A stretch of 64,000 nt of DNA. Origin: Saltatorellus ferox. Lineage in GTDB: Bacteria; Planctomycetota; UBA1135; GCA-002686595. Below the pieces are notes generated by a model that was not told the DNA's origin, did not search any database, and saw only the letters and a program-made list of their open reading frames with translations. Positions within the stretch are counted from its first letter, which is position 1; each line of letters starts with the position of its first letter. Shown here piece by piece: positions 1 to 9,346 of this stretch. The stretch lies in assembly GCA_007751475.1 (NCBI GenBank), contig CP036434.1, forward strand, positions 6,949,524 to 7,013,523, in the 5' to 3' direction. The translations under genes were made by a program, and so were the position numbers.

Positions 1-113
1 CGGACGCTCGACCCGGCCTGACGCGAGGCGAGGAGTCCGACGACGAGAGCGAGCGCGAAATAGCCCGCGATGATCGACCAATCGAGAGGAGTGAGGTGCA
101 CGCCCTGAAGCAT
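1..113 (-). CDS. Sodium:solute symporter family protein, N-terminal fragment
   Basis: The gene runs off the left edge, so only about the first 37 residues are visible. They begin MLQGVHLTPLDWSII and continue into a hydrophobic helix (AGYFALALVVGLLASRQAG). The pattern of a short polar start, L-D-W-x-I-I, one membrane helix and then a basic loop is typical of the first helix of the SSS (solute:sodium symporter) family, which imports sugars, amino acids or other small solutes with sodium. A GTG four codons further in is an alternative start. It lies 57 bp downstream of the DUF547 gene on the same strand and may be co-transcribed with it. The substrate cannot be inferred from this fragment. Confidence 0.6.
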   Translation of the reverse strand, partial: MLQGVHLTPLDWSIIAGYFALALVVGLLASRQAGSSV

Positions 114-170
114 AGCGACGGCTCGCCCTGCGGAGCGAAATCGAAGTCGGGCCTGCGGCGGCTCTCTCCG

Positions 171-1007
171 CTATCGCCTCCCCTTTTGGGCATTCACGCT
201 CCAATCGTAGTCGACGTAGCGCACATCGATCTTCGCCGCCTGGGCCCGCAGCGCCTTGGCCGTCGACTCGTCCCCCACGTGATCGGCGATCCAGCGAACG
301 ATAGGGGCGTCCCCCTGGCCAAAGTCTTCCTCGAACCAGTCGAAGATCTTGGAGACGCGGATCTTGCCGTTCACCGGCACGACCTGGTTCCGCGATGAGT
401 CGCCGAGCCAGACCTGGACCTGGTCGTCCAGCTGCTCGCTCAGATCCTCGGCGATGAAGGCTGTCGCTCGAAGCGGCGGGCAGCCGAGCGAAGCGCAGTT
501 GATCGCCGCGTGCACCCGCGCGTCCTTGAACACGGGCCTCAGCAGCTCGTGCTCGATCTCGTCGAGCGTGATCTTCTTCCCCTTCTTCTCCGGGTCGAAC
601 GCCGGCAGTGGGATGAACTTCTTCTCCCAGGGCGAGCTGAAGAGTCCGCCGAGATCCTTGATGCTCTTGACCGGTCCTTCGTCACGGATCAGCTGAATCG
701 TGAAGGCGTTGTAGGCATTGATCCAGAACGCGAAGCGCTGGTCGCGGCTCCAGCTCGCGTGCTGCGCAGGCGTGGTCGCAGCGAGACCCGCGAGGTAGGC
801 GTCGAGCGCCTTCGGGTTCTCACGCAGCCCCGCGTAGTCGACGAGGCCGCCCTTCAGCGCGGACTCGTACACCGCGGTGAGTCCCGCGTGCGTGTGATCG
901 AACGCCGCGGTCTGAATCTCCGCTGCCTGGAGCCGAGGCACTCCCGCCAGTACGGAGACGGCCAGAACAGCGGAGGTGACGGCGGCGGCAGCGAGAGTTT
1001 TCTTCAT
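171..1007 (-). CDS. DUF547 domain-containing secreted protein
   Basis: About 278 residues. The ATG at 1007 gives a clean Sec signal peptide (MKKTLAAAAVTSAVLAVSVL, then a cut near LQAAE). An ATG 15 bp upstream is possible, but the inner one is preceded by GGAAG. The mature part has the DUF547 hallmarks: FWINAYNAFTIQ in the first third and INCASLGCPPLR near the middle, with an acidic-basic segment between them. DUF547 proteins are exported and of unknown biochemical role. It is followed closely by the symporter start on the same strand and is divergent from the cytochrome c gene at 1239 across 231 bp, which must hold both promoters. The family call is confident; no function is claimed. Confidence 0.85.
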   Translation of the reverse strand: MKKTLAAAAVTSAVLAVSVLAGVPRLQAAEIQTAAFDHTHAGLTAVYESALKGGLVDYAGLRENPKALDAYLAGLAATTPAQHASWSRDQRFAFWINAYNAFTIQLIRDEGPVKSIKDLGGLFSSPWEKKFIPLPAFDPEKKGKKITLDEIEHELLRPVFKDARVHAAINCASLGCPPLRATAFIAEDLSEQLDDQVQVWLGDSSRNQVVPVNGKIRVSKIFDWFEEDFGQGDAPIVRWIADHVGDESTAKALRAQAAKIDVRYVDYDWSVNAQKGRR

Positions 1008-1238
1008 GGCTTCCAGGGGCATAGCGGTCAGCGGGGACGCGACGTCGCATTCGTGGTCAGCGGGGAGGCTGTGACCGGAAAAGGCGGGATGAACGCCAGC
1101 GCAGTCTCACTTCACGGACCCATAGCGTGCCATCGCGAGAATGAAATGCCTCATTGCGGCCACGGTCTCCGGATCGAACGGGACCGACGATGCCCTTTGC
1201 GCGGCAACGTGCTCTCCTGAAGGCAGAGGTTCCTCACC

Positions 1239-2864
1239 ATGCAACGATCCAGCTTGACCAAGCCCCGCTCGCTCACATGCTCCGGCAAGGCCGCAGCTCC
1301 CCTCCTGGGCCTCGCGCTCGCCCTTTCCTCCTGCGGCAGCGGCGCCGTCTCGGAGGTCTCCCAGGGTGCTGGCGATGGCACCGGCTCCTCCCTCGAGGAA
1401 GGGCGGCGCCTGTTCCGGGAAGGTACGCTCGGGCTGGAAGCCTTCTGGTCGGACGTGGCGGGGCTCGATGCAGGCCTCGCCCGCGCCGGCTTCTCGACCC
1501 TCGATGCGCTGGCCCTGGGCCTTCAGCTCGACGCAGGTGCCATGGACCCGATCACGCTCGGCCAGCTGACGAATGAACTGGCAGGTGGGCTGAGTTCGGG
1601 AGACCTCTTCGCCCTCAACGATCCGCTGGTCTTCGAGCAACTGCTCGCCCAGGGCGCGGTCGTCGGACTGGTGGGCGTGGAAGCCGACGGGGCTCCGGGC
1701 ATCACGCTCGACGGACCCGACGGTCTCAGCGTCAGCTGCGCCCTCTGCCACAGCGTGGTGGACGGCTCGAGCTACGGTGGCCCCGAGCTGCCTGGCGCGA
1801 TCGGCCAGCGGATCGACGGCCCGGCTGCGAAGGATCTGCGCCTCGGCGCTCTCTTCGCCCACGCGGATCGATCCAGCGCGCTCTATCCCTACCTTCCCCA
1901 GTCCCACGCGACGATCGGCGGCTTTCCGATCGCGCGGACCGGCGCGTTCGTCGAACCGACGAGCACGGAACAGCAGTTCGACGCAGTCCTCTTCGAGGCC
2001 GCGGTCTTCCCGGCGGGCATGTGGGACGCGACGCCGGACGGCATCGGCAACCCGACCGTGATCCCGCCCCTGTTCGATCTCCGCGCGTCGGCCCCCTACG
2101 GGATCGCGGGCGAGTTCTCTGATTTGACGGATGCCCTGAACGCGCACGCGACACTCGGCCTCGATCCGACGACGCTGCTGACGGTCACAGGCCAGCAGTT
2201 CATGAACCGAATCGCGCTCGGCATCGGCGCCGAGATCGTGAACGAGTACCAGGACGTGTTCGCCGCCACCGGCGCCGCGGTGCCGATCGGCGGGCTACCC
2301 TATCTGACCGCCAGCGCGACCGGAACGATCGGAGCCGAGCAGAGCCCTGTCGGCTATCGGCTCGACGCGAGCGAACTTCGCTCTCTCACGATCTACCTGC
2401 AAAGCCTCGTCGCGCCGCTGCCAGCGGTCGGCGATGCCGCTGCGCGGGCGAGGGGCCAATCGGCCTATGCGCTCGCCTGCGCCTCGTGCCACGGAATCCC
2501 GGCCATCTCCAGGCTGAACGGCCTGGTGTCTCTCCAGGATCTCGTCTTTCCCTACTTCCCCACGGCTCTCCTCGCCCGTGGCTTCCCCTACAGCGACGTA
2601 CTCGACGACCGTCTCCGCACGTACGACGACCGTCTCGTGATCTTCGATCGCCTGTATTCACCTGCGCAGGTTCCCATGCAGGCCCGCAACTACGTCGCGC
2701 CGAACCTTCGCGGCTTGCAGCTACAAGGCCGCTTCCTCCACGACGGTTCGGCGGAGAGCCTCGCTGCGCTGATGGATCCGGCGCGGGGACCGAGCGCCCC
2801 GCACGCGGTTTACCTCGAGCCTGGCGTGCGGTCCGACGTGATCGAGTTCCTCGTCACGCGCTGA
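1239..2864 (+). CDS. Dihaem cytochrome c lipoprotein (cytochrome c peroxidase/DUF1592-like fold)
   Basis: 541 residues. The N-terminus has a hydrophobic stretch ending LALALSSC, a lipobox, so the protein is probably anchored by lipid in the periplasm. Two haem c attachment motifs are seen: CALCH at residues 166-170 and CASCH at about 413-417. The spacing and the late block YVAPNLRGLQLQGRFLHDGS resemble large dihaem cytochromes of the MauG/cytochrome c peroxidase type, where one haem transfers electrons and the other acts on the substrate. No neighbour is obviously its partner. It may be a peroxidase, an oxidase or an electron carrier; the sequence alone does not decide. Confidence 0.8.
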   Translation: MQRSSLTKPRSLTCSGKAAAPLLGLALALSSCGSGAVSEVSQGAGDGTGSSLEEGRRLFREGTLGLEAFWSDVAGLDAGLARAGFSTLDALALGLQLDAGAMDPITLGQLTNELAGGLSSGDLFALNDPLVFEQLLAQGAVVGLVGVEADGAPGITLDGPDGLSVSCALCHSVVDGSSYGGPELPGAIGQRIDGPAAKDLRLGALFAHADRSSALYPYLPQSHATIGGFPIARTGAFVEPTSTEQQFDAVLFEAAVFPAGMWDATPDGIGNPTVIPPLFDLRASAPYGIAGEFSDLTDALNAHATLGLDPTTLLTVTGQQFMNRIALGIGAEIVNEYQDVFAATGAAVPIGGLPYLTASATGTIGAEQSPVGYRLDASELRSLTIYLQSLVAPLPAVGDAAARARGQSAYALACASCHGIPAISRLNGLVSLQDLVFPYFPTALLARGFPYSDVLDDRLRTYDDRLVIFDRLYSPAQVPMQARNYVAPNLRGLQLQGRFLHDGSAESLAALMDPARGPSAPHAVYLEPGVRSDVIEFLVTR

Positions 2865-3005
2865 TCGAGCGAATCCACCGAAGAAGCAGTGGTCAGGGAC
2901 GAATCAGGCGCTGCGGCGCCACCGATTCGGTGAGAATGACCGCGCGGGCGGGAAGATCTCCGAATCGCCTCCACCGCGGGAGCAAGACGCGCAGCCGCGC
3001 TTGCC

Positions 3006-3620
3006 ATGTCCCACGCAGAACGATTCGAAGACCACCTCTTCACGGAACTCCAGTTCGATGAACGACGCCTCGGCTCGCTCAGGAGGCTGTACCGGCAGAT
3101 GGATCGCGAGTGTCTGGGAGCGGGCTTTTCCTTTCACGAAGCGCCCGGCCTGCACGCGAACATGACCTGGCACTACGCGTCGAGCCCTCGGACGCTGGAG
3201 GCGTTCCGGCAGTGCCTGACCCGCAGCCGTCTGGGGGAGAGCCTCACGATCGTCCACGGGGACTCGCAGCTTCTCGCGGCCTGCTTCGTGGTCGTCCAGG
3301 GCGATACGCCCACGCTGGACTTTCACATGGACTACGGCGAGCCCGAGATCCCACCGGGGGTGACCGGTACCATGCTGACGCCGCTCCTTGCCTTCGATGA
3401 ATCGTTCGGCCACCTCGACTGCCGGGAGGGCCTGGAGGAGTTCGAGTACCGCTACCACGTCGGCGACGCGATCCTCTTCGACGGCAAGTTCGAGCACCGC
3501 AGCCAGGCCTCCCATTCGGCCGGACCCGCCACCAGAATCCTGGTCTCGTGGAGCATCGCTACCGACGACATTCGATACCGTTTCGCGATCGGCCGGATCA
3601 TCGACAGCCAGACGAAGTAA
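3006..3620 (+). CDS. Putative 2-oxoglutarate/Fe(II) oxygenase-like protein
   Basis: 204 residues, no signal peptide or membrane segment. I do not recognise a named family, but the second half has the ordered elements of a double-stranded beta-helix dioxygenase: His107-x-Asp109 (in FHMDY), then about 55 residues later His164 (in KFEHRSQ), and Arg177 followed by a final strand (RILVSWSIATD). In 2OG oxygenases this HxD...H triad binds iron and the arginine binds 2-oxoglutarate. The gene stands alone between two unrelated genes. The assignment is inferred from motif order and spacing and needs a structure-based search. Confidence 0.5.
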   Translation: MSHAERFEDHLFTELQFDERRLGSLRRLYRQMDRECLGAGFSFHEAPGLHANMTWHYASSPRTLEAFRQCLTRSRLGESLTIVHGDSQLLAACFVVVQGDTPTLDFHMDYGEPEIPPGVTGTMLTPLLAFDESFGHLDCREGLEEFEYRYHVGDAILFDGKFEHRSQASHSAGPATRILVSWSIATDDIRYRFAIGRIIDSQTK

Positions 3621-3725
3621 CGCCTCAGGGCTCGGTCGGCCTGCCCCACGCAATAACAGCCTCCTCTTCGGTGTGACTCACCTCCCTATCCAGCCCCCTG
3701 CCGCGCGGTACCGCGCACGCCCCCG

Positions 3726-4352
3726 ATGAGCTGGCTCGAAGCCCTGGGCTGGACGGGAAACGGCTTCTACTTCTCTCGGTTCTTCGTGCAGTGGTGGCAA
3801 TCGGAGCGCGCGGGTAAGAGCGTTGCGCCGCCGATTTTCTGGTGGCTCTCCGTGGCGGGCGCCGCCACGCTGGGGACGTACGCGTACCTCGCCGCCGACT
3901 CTCCGCTCTTCGTCGGCTACGCGATCACCTTCGTGATCTACGTCCGCAACGTGTCGATCGCCTACCTCGGCGAGCGCGCAGGGCGCATCGGAGCTGTGCC
4001 GGCGCTCCTGCTCGGACTCGGGGCCTCCCTCCTGCTCCTGCGCTTCGGCACGACGCCAGCGGGCGCGGAGAGCGCTTCCCGCCCATGGCTGATCGCTGCC
4101 TTCCTCGGACAGGCGTTCTTCAGCATGCGCTTCGTGATCCAGTGGTACGCGACGGAGAAGCTCGGCCACGCGTACTTCCCGCGTTCGTTCTGGTGGTTCA
4201 GCCTGATCGGGAACGTCCTGCTCCTGGCCTACGCGATCCAGCGCGGCGACCCGGTCTTCATCGCGGGCTTCTCCGCCGGACCGTTCGTTCAGATTCGCAA
4301 CCTGATGCTGCCGCCGATGATTCCGGTCCTTCCGCCCATCGAAAAGACCTGA
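3726..4352 (+). CDS. Lipid A biosynthesis N-terminal (LAB_N) domain membrane protein
   Basis: 208 residues, entirely membrane protein. It holds two copies of the LAB_N unit. The first is around 5-75 (GNGFYFSRFFVQWWQSERAGK, PPIFWWLS, then YVRNVSI). The second is around 120-200 (GQAFFSMRFVIQWYATEKLGH, PRSFWWFSLIGN, then QIRNLMLP). The R-F-x-x-Q-W and FWW-S motifs recur in both. LAB_N is found at the start of some lipid A disaccharide synthases and as stand-alone small membrane proteins of unknown action next to dolichol-phosphate-mannose-type glycosyltransferases. Here no such transferase is adjacent. It ends 7 bp from the convergent lipoprotein gene. Confidence 0.85.
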   Translation: MSWLEALGWTGNGFYFSRFFVQWWQSERAGKSVAPPIFWWLSVAGAATLGTYAYLAADSPLFVGYAITFVIYVRNVSIAYLGERAGRIGAVPALLLGLGASLLLLRFGTTPAGAESASRPWLIAAFLGQAFFSMRFVIQWYATEKLGHAYFPRSFWWFSLIGNVLLLAYAIQRGDPVFIAGFSAGPFVQIRNLMLPPMIPVLPPIEKT

Positions 4353-4358
4353 GCCGCG

Positions 4359-4970
4359 CTATCGAGCGCCAGACCGGATCCGCTGAACCTGCGCTCGAAC
4401 GAATTCGACGCCTTCCTGGCTGAGCCCGGTCGCCCGGGCCGCGCGCAGGGCTTCCGCCTCCGCCACGCCCTCATCCACGGTCAGGTGAATGGCATAGACC
4501 ATCGAGGAACGCGTTCCATTCTCGTCGAGGAGCAGCGACCTCCGTCGTCCGGGCGCATTCAGAATTTGCCGCACGGCATCGACCGCGCGGTCCGTGACGC
4601 CGACTCCTTCGAAGGGCACGAAACCGTCCTTCCCAGGCACAGGATCCGCCCCATCGATGACGACGAGCTGCAGCCCCGCGAACTCAGCGGGTTCATCGAG
4701 CGGCAGCACGCTGCGCGTGTGGCTGGTGCGAAGATCGATCACGAATTCGACGCCTCGACGAGCCGCCAGCTCGAGGTCGGGCTTCAGCTCTTCGACAGGC
4801 GACATCCCACCGAGCCAGTCGCCGTCGTAGGTCATGGCGCTGCGGATGCTGCCGAGGCGCGCCGAGGTCAGGCGCGGCCCCACGGAGACCTTGGCTCTCA
4901 CGCCAGCACCGCCGCAGCCGGAGAGTAGCGTGGCGGAGGCGAGTAGGCCCGCGGCCGCCGCGAGCACCAT
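4359..4970 (-). CDS. Lipoprotein with a degenerate tyrosine/dual-specificity phosphatase-like domain
   Basis: 203 residues from the ATG at 4970. That start is preceded by GGGGAGGGA at a good distance and gives a short signal ending LLSGC, a lipobox. A longer open frame upstream lacks a signal sequence. The body resembles the DUF442/dual-specificity phosphatase fold: RGVEFVIDLRTS, a strand with LQLVVIDG, the helix RAVDAVRQIL, then a loop LDENGTRSS and a helical end. In active relatives the loop reads HCxxGTRS. Here Asp149 stands where the nucleophilic Cys is expected and Leu where the His is expected, while G-T-R-S is kept. It is probably a non-catalytic, possibly phosphate- or anion-binding, periplasmic protein. 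The family link is inference. Confidence 0.5.
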   Translation of the reverse strand: MVLAAAAGLLASATLLSGCGGAGVRAKVSVGPRLTSARLGSIRSAMTYDGDWLGGMSPVEELKPDLELAARRGVEFVIDLRTSHTRSVLPLDEPAEFAGLQLVVIDGADPVPGKDGFVPFEGVGVTDRAVDAVRQILNAPGRRRSLLLDENGTRSSMVYAIHLTVDEGVAEAEALRAARATGLSQEGVEFVRAQVQRIRSGAR

Positions 4971-5198
4971 CCAGAGAGCTCCCTCCCCGAACCGGTTAAG
5001 AAAACCGGTCGAAGGCCCAGATCGAATTCGAAATGACACGGCGGGGAGCAGGCTGGCAGCGAGTTCAGGGACGGATGGGAGGAATCGAGCGATGCCCCCT
5101 GGCATCCGGGGCGGGCCACGGAATCATAGGGAGCCAGCGCGGGGGAGCAACCCGTGCGGGTCTCCGGATTGTCACTTCTCCACTCCCCATACTGCCCC

Positions 5199-6143
5199 AT
5201 GACCGCCGCTCAGCACCCCACCCCCCACGGGGCTACCCAGACTCCCGGGGCTACCCAGGAACAGCGTCTCTACGCCGCCTGCCCCGAGAATGGAGCCAGG
5301 CTCCTCGAGTTCCATCCTTCCCTGGGAAGCGCATCGAACGCGATCAACCAGATGCCTCCGGGCGTCTACGAGGGCCTGCGGACCTTCGAACGGAGCAAGT
5401 ACTTCGGCCTTCGGACGCACCTGGACCGACTCAAGATCTCCGTGGACGGGTTCAAGAAGCCGCTCGACTACGACGAGGACGCGCTGGTCGCGGCCCTGCA
5501 TGCGGCGGCCCTCGACGCGACGGCCGCTTTCGATTCCGAGGCGCGGGTGCGAGTCGACGTTTGCGCGGGTCCGGCGACGACGCTCGGGAGCGACTCGAAC
5601 ATCCTCCTCGCGCTGACCCCCTTCCGGGGACTTCCCGAGGCGATCACCCGGGACGGCGCGTACCTGCAGACGGCCTGTGGACTCGCTCGCCCGTTCCCGG
5701 GCGTGAAGACCTCGGACTTCATCCCGCTCCGCGAGGCCTGGATCACGGCCCACGGCGATCCCGACGCCTACGAGTATCTGATGGTCACGGCAGAGGGCGC
5801 GCTCCTCGAAGGCACCCAGAGCAACGTCTGCTACGTCAAGGACGGCGCGGTCTACGCGGCGCCGAGCGGAATCCTGCCCGGCGTCACGCAGCGCACCGTG
5901 CTGGCGCTCGCCCGCGAGAACGGCATCGAGGTGCGCGAGGAGTTCGTGCACTTCAAGGACCTCGAGAGCTTCGACGAGTCGTTCATGACGACGTCGGTCA
6001 GAAGCGTGGTGCCGATCTCCAGGATCGATCAGATCCGCTTCGCCGTGCCGGGCCCGGTGACCGCGAGACTCGGTGCGCTCTACGACGCGTTCAGCGCGCA
6101 GGACGCGGTGGTCGCCGCCGAGAACCGCTCGGCGAAGTACTGA
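5199..6143 (+). CDS. Class IV PLP aminotransferase (branched-chain amino acid aminotransferase-like)
   Basis: 314 residues from the ATG at 5199; an upstream in-frame ATG at 5154 adds an unlikely leader. Class IV features are in order: GVYEGLRTF near the start, Lys170 (in VKTSDF) as the likely PLP lysine, EGTQSNVCYV, GILPGVTQRTVL, and MTTSVRSVVPI. These enzymes include branched-chain amino acid aminotransferase, 4-amino-4-deoxychorismate lyase and D-amino acid aminotransferase. The EG-x-x-SN and GIL-G-TR blocks are common to the group, so substrate choice remains open; BCAT is the most common annotation. It stands alone, so no pathway is implied by context. Confidence 0.8.
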   Translation: MTAAQHPTPHGATQTPGATQEQRLYAACPENGARLLEFHPSLGSASNAINQMPPGVYEGLRTFERSKYFGLRTHLDRLKISVDGFKKPLDYDEDALVAALHAAALDATAAFDSEARVRVDVCAGPATTLGSDSNILLALTPFRGLPEAITRDGAYLQTACGLARPFPGVKTSDFIPLREAWITAHGDPDAYEYLMVTAEGALLEGTQSNVCYVKDGAVYAAPSGILPGVTQRTVLALARENGIEVREEFVHFKDLESFDESFMTTSVRSVVPISRIDQIRFAVPGPVTARLGALYDAFSAQDAVVAAENRSAKY

Positions 6144-6272
6144 GCTGACCTGGAAGCGGACCCGGAAGTCTGATCCGACGTGGGGCAGCGCCAGGGGGTG
6201 GCGATCCAGGTCACGGATCGCGAGCGTGCTCTATACTCGAGGGAACAGTCCGTTCCCTCGCCAGAGTCCCCC

Positions 6273-8222
6273 ATGCTCCGAACCGTCCCCTCTCTGCTCC
6301 TCGCGAGCGTCTCGCTCCTGGTCCTCCAGGAACTCGCCCACGCAGCCCCGATCCAGAGCGAGCTGGTTCCCCGGCAGGTGGCTGCGCCTGCGGCGGACAT
6401 TCTCGACGGAACCGTTCGACTGCCCGAGCCGCGCGCTGGCGCCGTTCGGTCCCGCGGGGCGTTCTTCGCGCTCGCGTGGGAACCTGACGGAGAGACTCTC
6501 TGGAGCGCAAGGGTCCAGGCACCGATTGCGCGCGGAGCACTCGGGTTCGCGGTACAGGCAGCGAGCGCTTCCGCGTTCACGCTCCAGCTTCGAGTCGCCG
6601 GCGACGACGTGTCGCTCGAAGCACCCGGGGCGGAGCGCCGCGATCAGGGTCTTCCGATCGAACTCGGCGGCGAAGACGTTCAGCGCTGGGACGTCGTCCT
6701 TGCCAAAGGCGGCATCGCCGAGTTCCACGTTCGCGCGACCGGCGCGCACGCGCCCGCGCCGGGCTTCCTGGCTCTACGCGACGATCAGCCGCTCACGGCC
6801 GCGGCCTATCTCGATACCCACGAGCGCCTGGCGGATCGCGAGGTCGCTCTCGTCGCCCAGGTGGAGCGCGACGGCGACGGCGTGGCGGAGGAGCGGCTCG
6901 TTCACGCGATTTCGAGCGCCTGGGCCCACGTCGAAGGCCCAGGCTACGCCGCGCGCTTGCCGCTGCTGGACGATGGAATGAGCGGCGACGGTCAAGCGGG
7001 CGATGGCCGATTCGGCGTCCGTTTGCCCGAGGGTCTTCTGGGGGAGTACGCGGCACGCATCGAACTCTTCGGGAACTGGAACGGAGCCGATTTCCTGAGG
7101 ACGACCCGCGTGACGTTCGTCATGGACGCGCCCGTCCTGTGGCTGACTGGCGGCGTCGAGACCGAGGTGCTGGACGCGCGTCGCCTGCGGCTCGATCTCG
7201 ACGCCCTGCCGCTCGGCAACGCGCGCCGCGTCCAGGTCTCCGCCGAGGTCTGGGCCCACGATGCGTTCGGCCACGCTCGGCCGATGACCTGGCTCTCACG
7301 GATCGAACGTCCAAGCCCGAGTCCCGCGCGCGACGGGCACTGGAGGCTCCCGGTCTGGCTCGACGCGGGCTGGTTCACGGCCACGGGTCTGCGGCCGCCG
7401 CTCGAACTGCGCCACCTGCGCGTTCAGGACCCTGACCATCAGGGCGTACTCGCGAGCGCCGAGCGGATGCCCGTGCCTCCGGGCCCTCTGCCTCCGTTTG
7501 CGGGGCGCGTGGCCGTCCCCTTCAGCCAGCTCGCTGGCCCGAGCGCGAACGCGGCGATCCCGGTCGGCCCGGCGATCGAGATCCAGCCCACGATCACGAA
7601 CCCCGGGCTGGTGCTGTCCCATGGGTACTGCTCGGGCGGGAACGTCTGGCCGAACACGGACTTCCGTCAGCCGAAGCTCGCGTTCTCGGACCCGAGTCAG
7701 AACCGCAGCCACGACGAGTTCGCGAACCTGATCGCGTCACAGGCCTCTGCGTACACCTCGTTCGGCTTCGTCGGACATAGCCAGGGCGGTGCGGCGGCGC
7801 TGCATTTGCTCACGTACTACCAGAGCCCGCTCGATCGCGCTCGCGGTCCACGGCGGATCCAGAGCGTGGGCACGCCCTACCAGGGCACGCCGCTGGCGTC
7901 CCTCGGGTTCTTCGCGTGCGGTGTGAATAGCGACATGACGCCGAGCGGGGCTGCGACGTGGCTCTCGGGCATCCCGAGCTGGGCGCGCGCCGAGGTTTAC
8001 TACTACACGACCGCGAACGACGGCTCCGCCTGCCAGTTCCTCACGGATCTTCTGCTGTCGAACCCGGAAGACGGGACGACGGAACGAAGCCGCGGCCAGC
8101 TACCGGGCGGCCACAACATGGGCCACGTCACGGGCTGGTGCCATACGACGGGAATGAGCGATCCGGCGCAGTACACGGACAGCTCGCGGAACGCGATCCT
8201 TGACGCGGAGGCTGCGCGTTAG
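6273..8222 (+). CDS. Secreted alpha/beta-hydrolase (lipase-like) with N-terminal beta-sandwich region
   Basis: 649 residues from the ATG at 6273, which gives a signal peptide (MLRTVPSLLLASVSLLVL, cut after AHA). Residues about 30-420 are beta-rich and without close family recognition; a part with a D-G-M-S-G-D-G pattern resembles the choice-of-anchor or Ig-like domains of surface proteins. The C-terminal domain starts at LVLSHGYCSGGNVWP and carries the nucleophile elbow GHSQGG with Ser503, followed by a late His in PGGHNMGHVTGWCH. This is the arrangement of triacylglycerol lipases and related esterases. It is probably exported to digest lipids or esters. It abuts the convergent TerB gene by 2 bp. 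Confidence 0.75.
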   Translation: MLRTVPSLLLASVSLLVLQELAHAAPIQSELVPRQVAAPAADILDGTVRLPEPRAGAVRSRGAFFALAWEPDGETLWSARVQAPIARGALGFAVQAASASAFTLQLRVAGDDVSLEAPGAERRDQGLPIELGGEDVQRWDVVLAKGGIAEFHVRATGAHAPAPGFLALRDDQPLTAAAYLDTHERLADREVALVAQVERDGDGVAEERLVHAISSAWAHVEGPGYAARLPLLDDGMSGDGQAGDGRFGVRLPEGLLGEYAARIELFGNWNGADFLRTTRVTFVMDAPVLWLTGGVETEVLDARRLRLDLDALPLGNARRVQVSAEVWAHDAFGHARPMTWLSRIERPSPSPARDGHWRLPVWLDAGWFTATGLRPPLELRHLRVQDPDHQGVLASAERMPVPPGPLPPFAGRVAVPFSQLAGPSANAAIPVGPAIEIQPTITNPGLVLSHGYCSGGNVWPNTDFRQPKLAFSDPSQNRSHDEFANLIASQASAYTSFGFVGHSQGGAAALHLLTYYQSPLDRARGPRRIQSVGTPYQGTPLASLGFFACGVNSDMTPSGAATWLSGIPSWARAEVYYYTTANDGSACQFLTDLLLSNPEDGTTERSRGQLPGGHNMGHVTGWCHTTGMSDPAQYTDSSRNAILDAEAAR

Positions 8223-8224
8223 AC

Positions 8225-9115
8225 TCAATGTGAGTCATCGCCGAGGCCCAGCTCGAAGCGGAAGACTCGATCCATCTCGTGGGCTTCTGCCGCTCCGATG
8301 CCCATCTTCTCGGCAGCGAAGGTGACCTCCGCGTAGGCCTCGTCGTCTCGGACGCCGTCCACGTAGGCCGAAGCCACGGCCTGGCGCAGGAGGAACTGCT
8401 GGGCGTCGATGCGGAGCTGATGCGCTTCCGTCACGCTGAGACCCAGTCCCCTTGCGATCTCTTCGATGCGCGCGGACTCGGCGGGATCCAGGGCCTCATC
8501 GCAGAGCGCGCAGGCCCACGCCAGCATCACGATCGACGGTCGCGCCTCCGGGCTCGTGCGTGACAGCTCCTCGGACGTGAGCGGCCCCATCCGCAGCATG
8601 TCTTCCAGCGTCCCGATGTCGGGGTGGACGAACTCGGAGATGAAAAGGAGCTCCTCGGTCGTCACGATCCCATCGGACTGCGAGAGTTCGAGCAGCGCTC
8701 TCAGGAGTACGGCTTGGTCACTGGGGTCCGTGACCGGCATCTCCCTCAGCCGTTGCTGGAACGTGGAGGCCTGCACCGAGGTTTCGAACCAGCGCGACTC
8801 GGTCTCGTCCCAGCGGAAGCTCGACTGCACCGACTCGAACGCCGCGACGATCGCAGCCTGAACGTCCTCGTCTCGGAAGTTGGCCTTGTTCTCGGTGCGA
8901 GGTCCGGCCTCCATCGCGTCGGCGAGCGCCGCCATCGCAGAGCGCTGGATGTGGTTCCAGATCGAGGCACGACGCCGACTGACCTTGGTCACCGCGGCCT
9001 GGGCCCGAACCGCCCGTGTGGAATCAGGACAGCGGAAGCTCACCGCAACTGAGCCCGCGAGGACCTTCTTCGATTCGATCAGTGGCTCGATCACTCGGTA
9101 TTCGATCTTCGGCAT
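8225..9115 (-). CDS. TerB-like (tellurite resistance TerB family) protein
   Basis: 296 residues, predicted cytoplasmic. The first 90 residues form a basic region (RAQAAVTKVSRRRASIWNHI). The rest is all-helical with acidic turns: LLRALLELSQSDGIVTTEE, then ACALCDEALDPAESARIEEIARGLGL, then VASAYVDGVRDDEAYAEVTFAAEKMGI. The D-G-x-(v/t)-x-x-E-E and A-x-x-D-G patterns repeated at about 80-residue intervals match TerB-type four-helix units, which bind metal in characterised members. There is no ter operon nearby. The closing stop lies 2 bp from the lipase stop. The function is unknown and only the fold family is claimed. Confidence 0.65.
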   Translation of the reverse strand: MPKIEYRVIEPLIESKKVLAGSVAVSFRCPDSTRAVRAQAAVTKVSRRRASIWNHIQRSAMAALADAMEAGPRTENKANFRDEDVQAAIVAAFESVQSSFRWDETESRWFETSVQASTFQQRLREMPVTDPSDQAVLLRALLELSQSDGIVTTEELLFISEFVHPDIGTLEDMLRMGPLTSEELSRTSPEARPSIVMLAWACALCDEALDPAESARIEEIARGLGLSVTEAHQLRIDAQQFLLRQAVASAYVDGVRDDEAYAEVTFAAEKMGIGAAEAHEMDRVFRFELGLGDDSH

Positions 9116-9346
9116 GGCAAAGCCTCTCGACTGCCACGGCCCACGTGCTTGAGCAGGGAGCCCCTCCCCACGAATGCGGCCCGAACTTGGGACGAAGAAT
9201 GGCCGATGTCCCCCACACGGCTGCGGGAACCTGTGGGCTCGATGGCGACCCCTTCAGGCCCAATATCGCCACGTGATTCAGGCATCGGCGCGGTCCACAG
9301 AAAGAACTTCGTGGCCAGCTACAGGCGAGGGCAAGGAAATCGCGAC

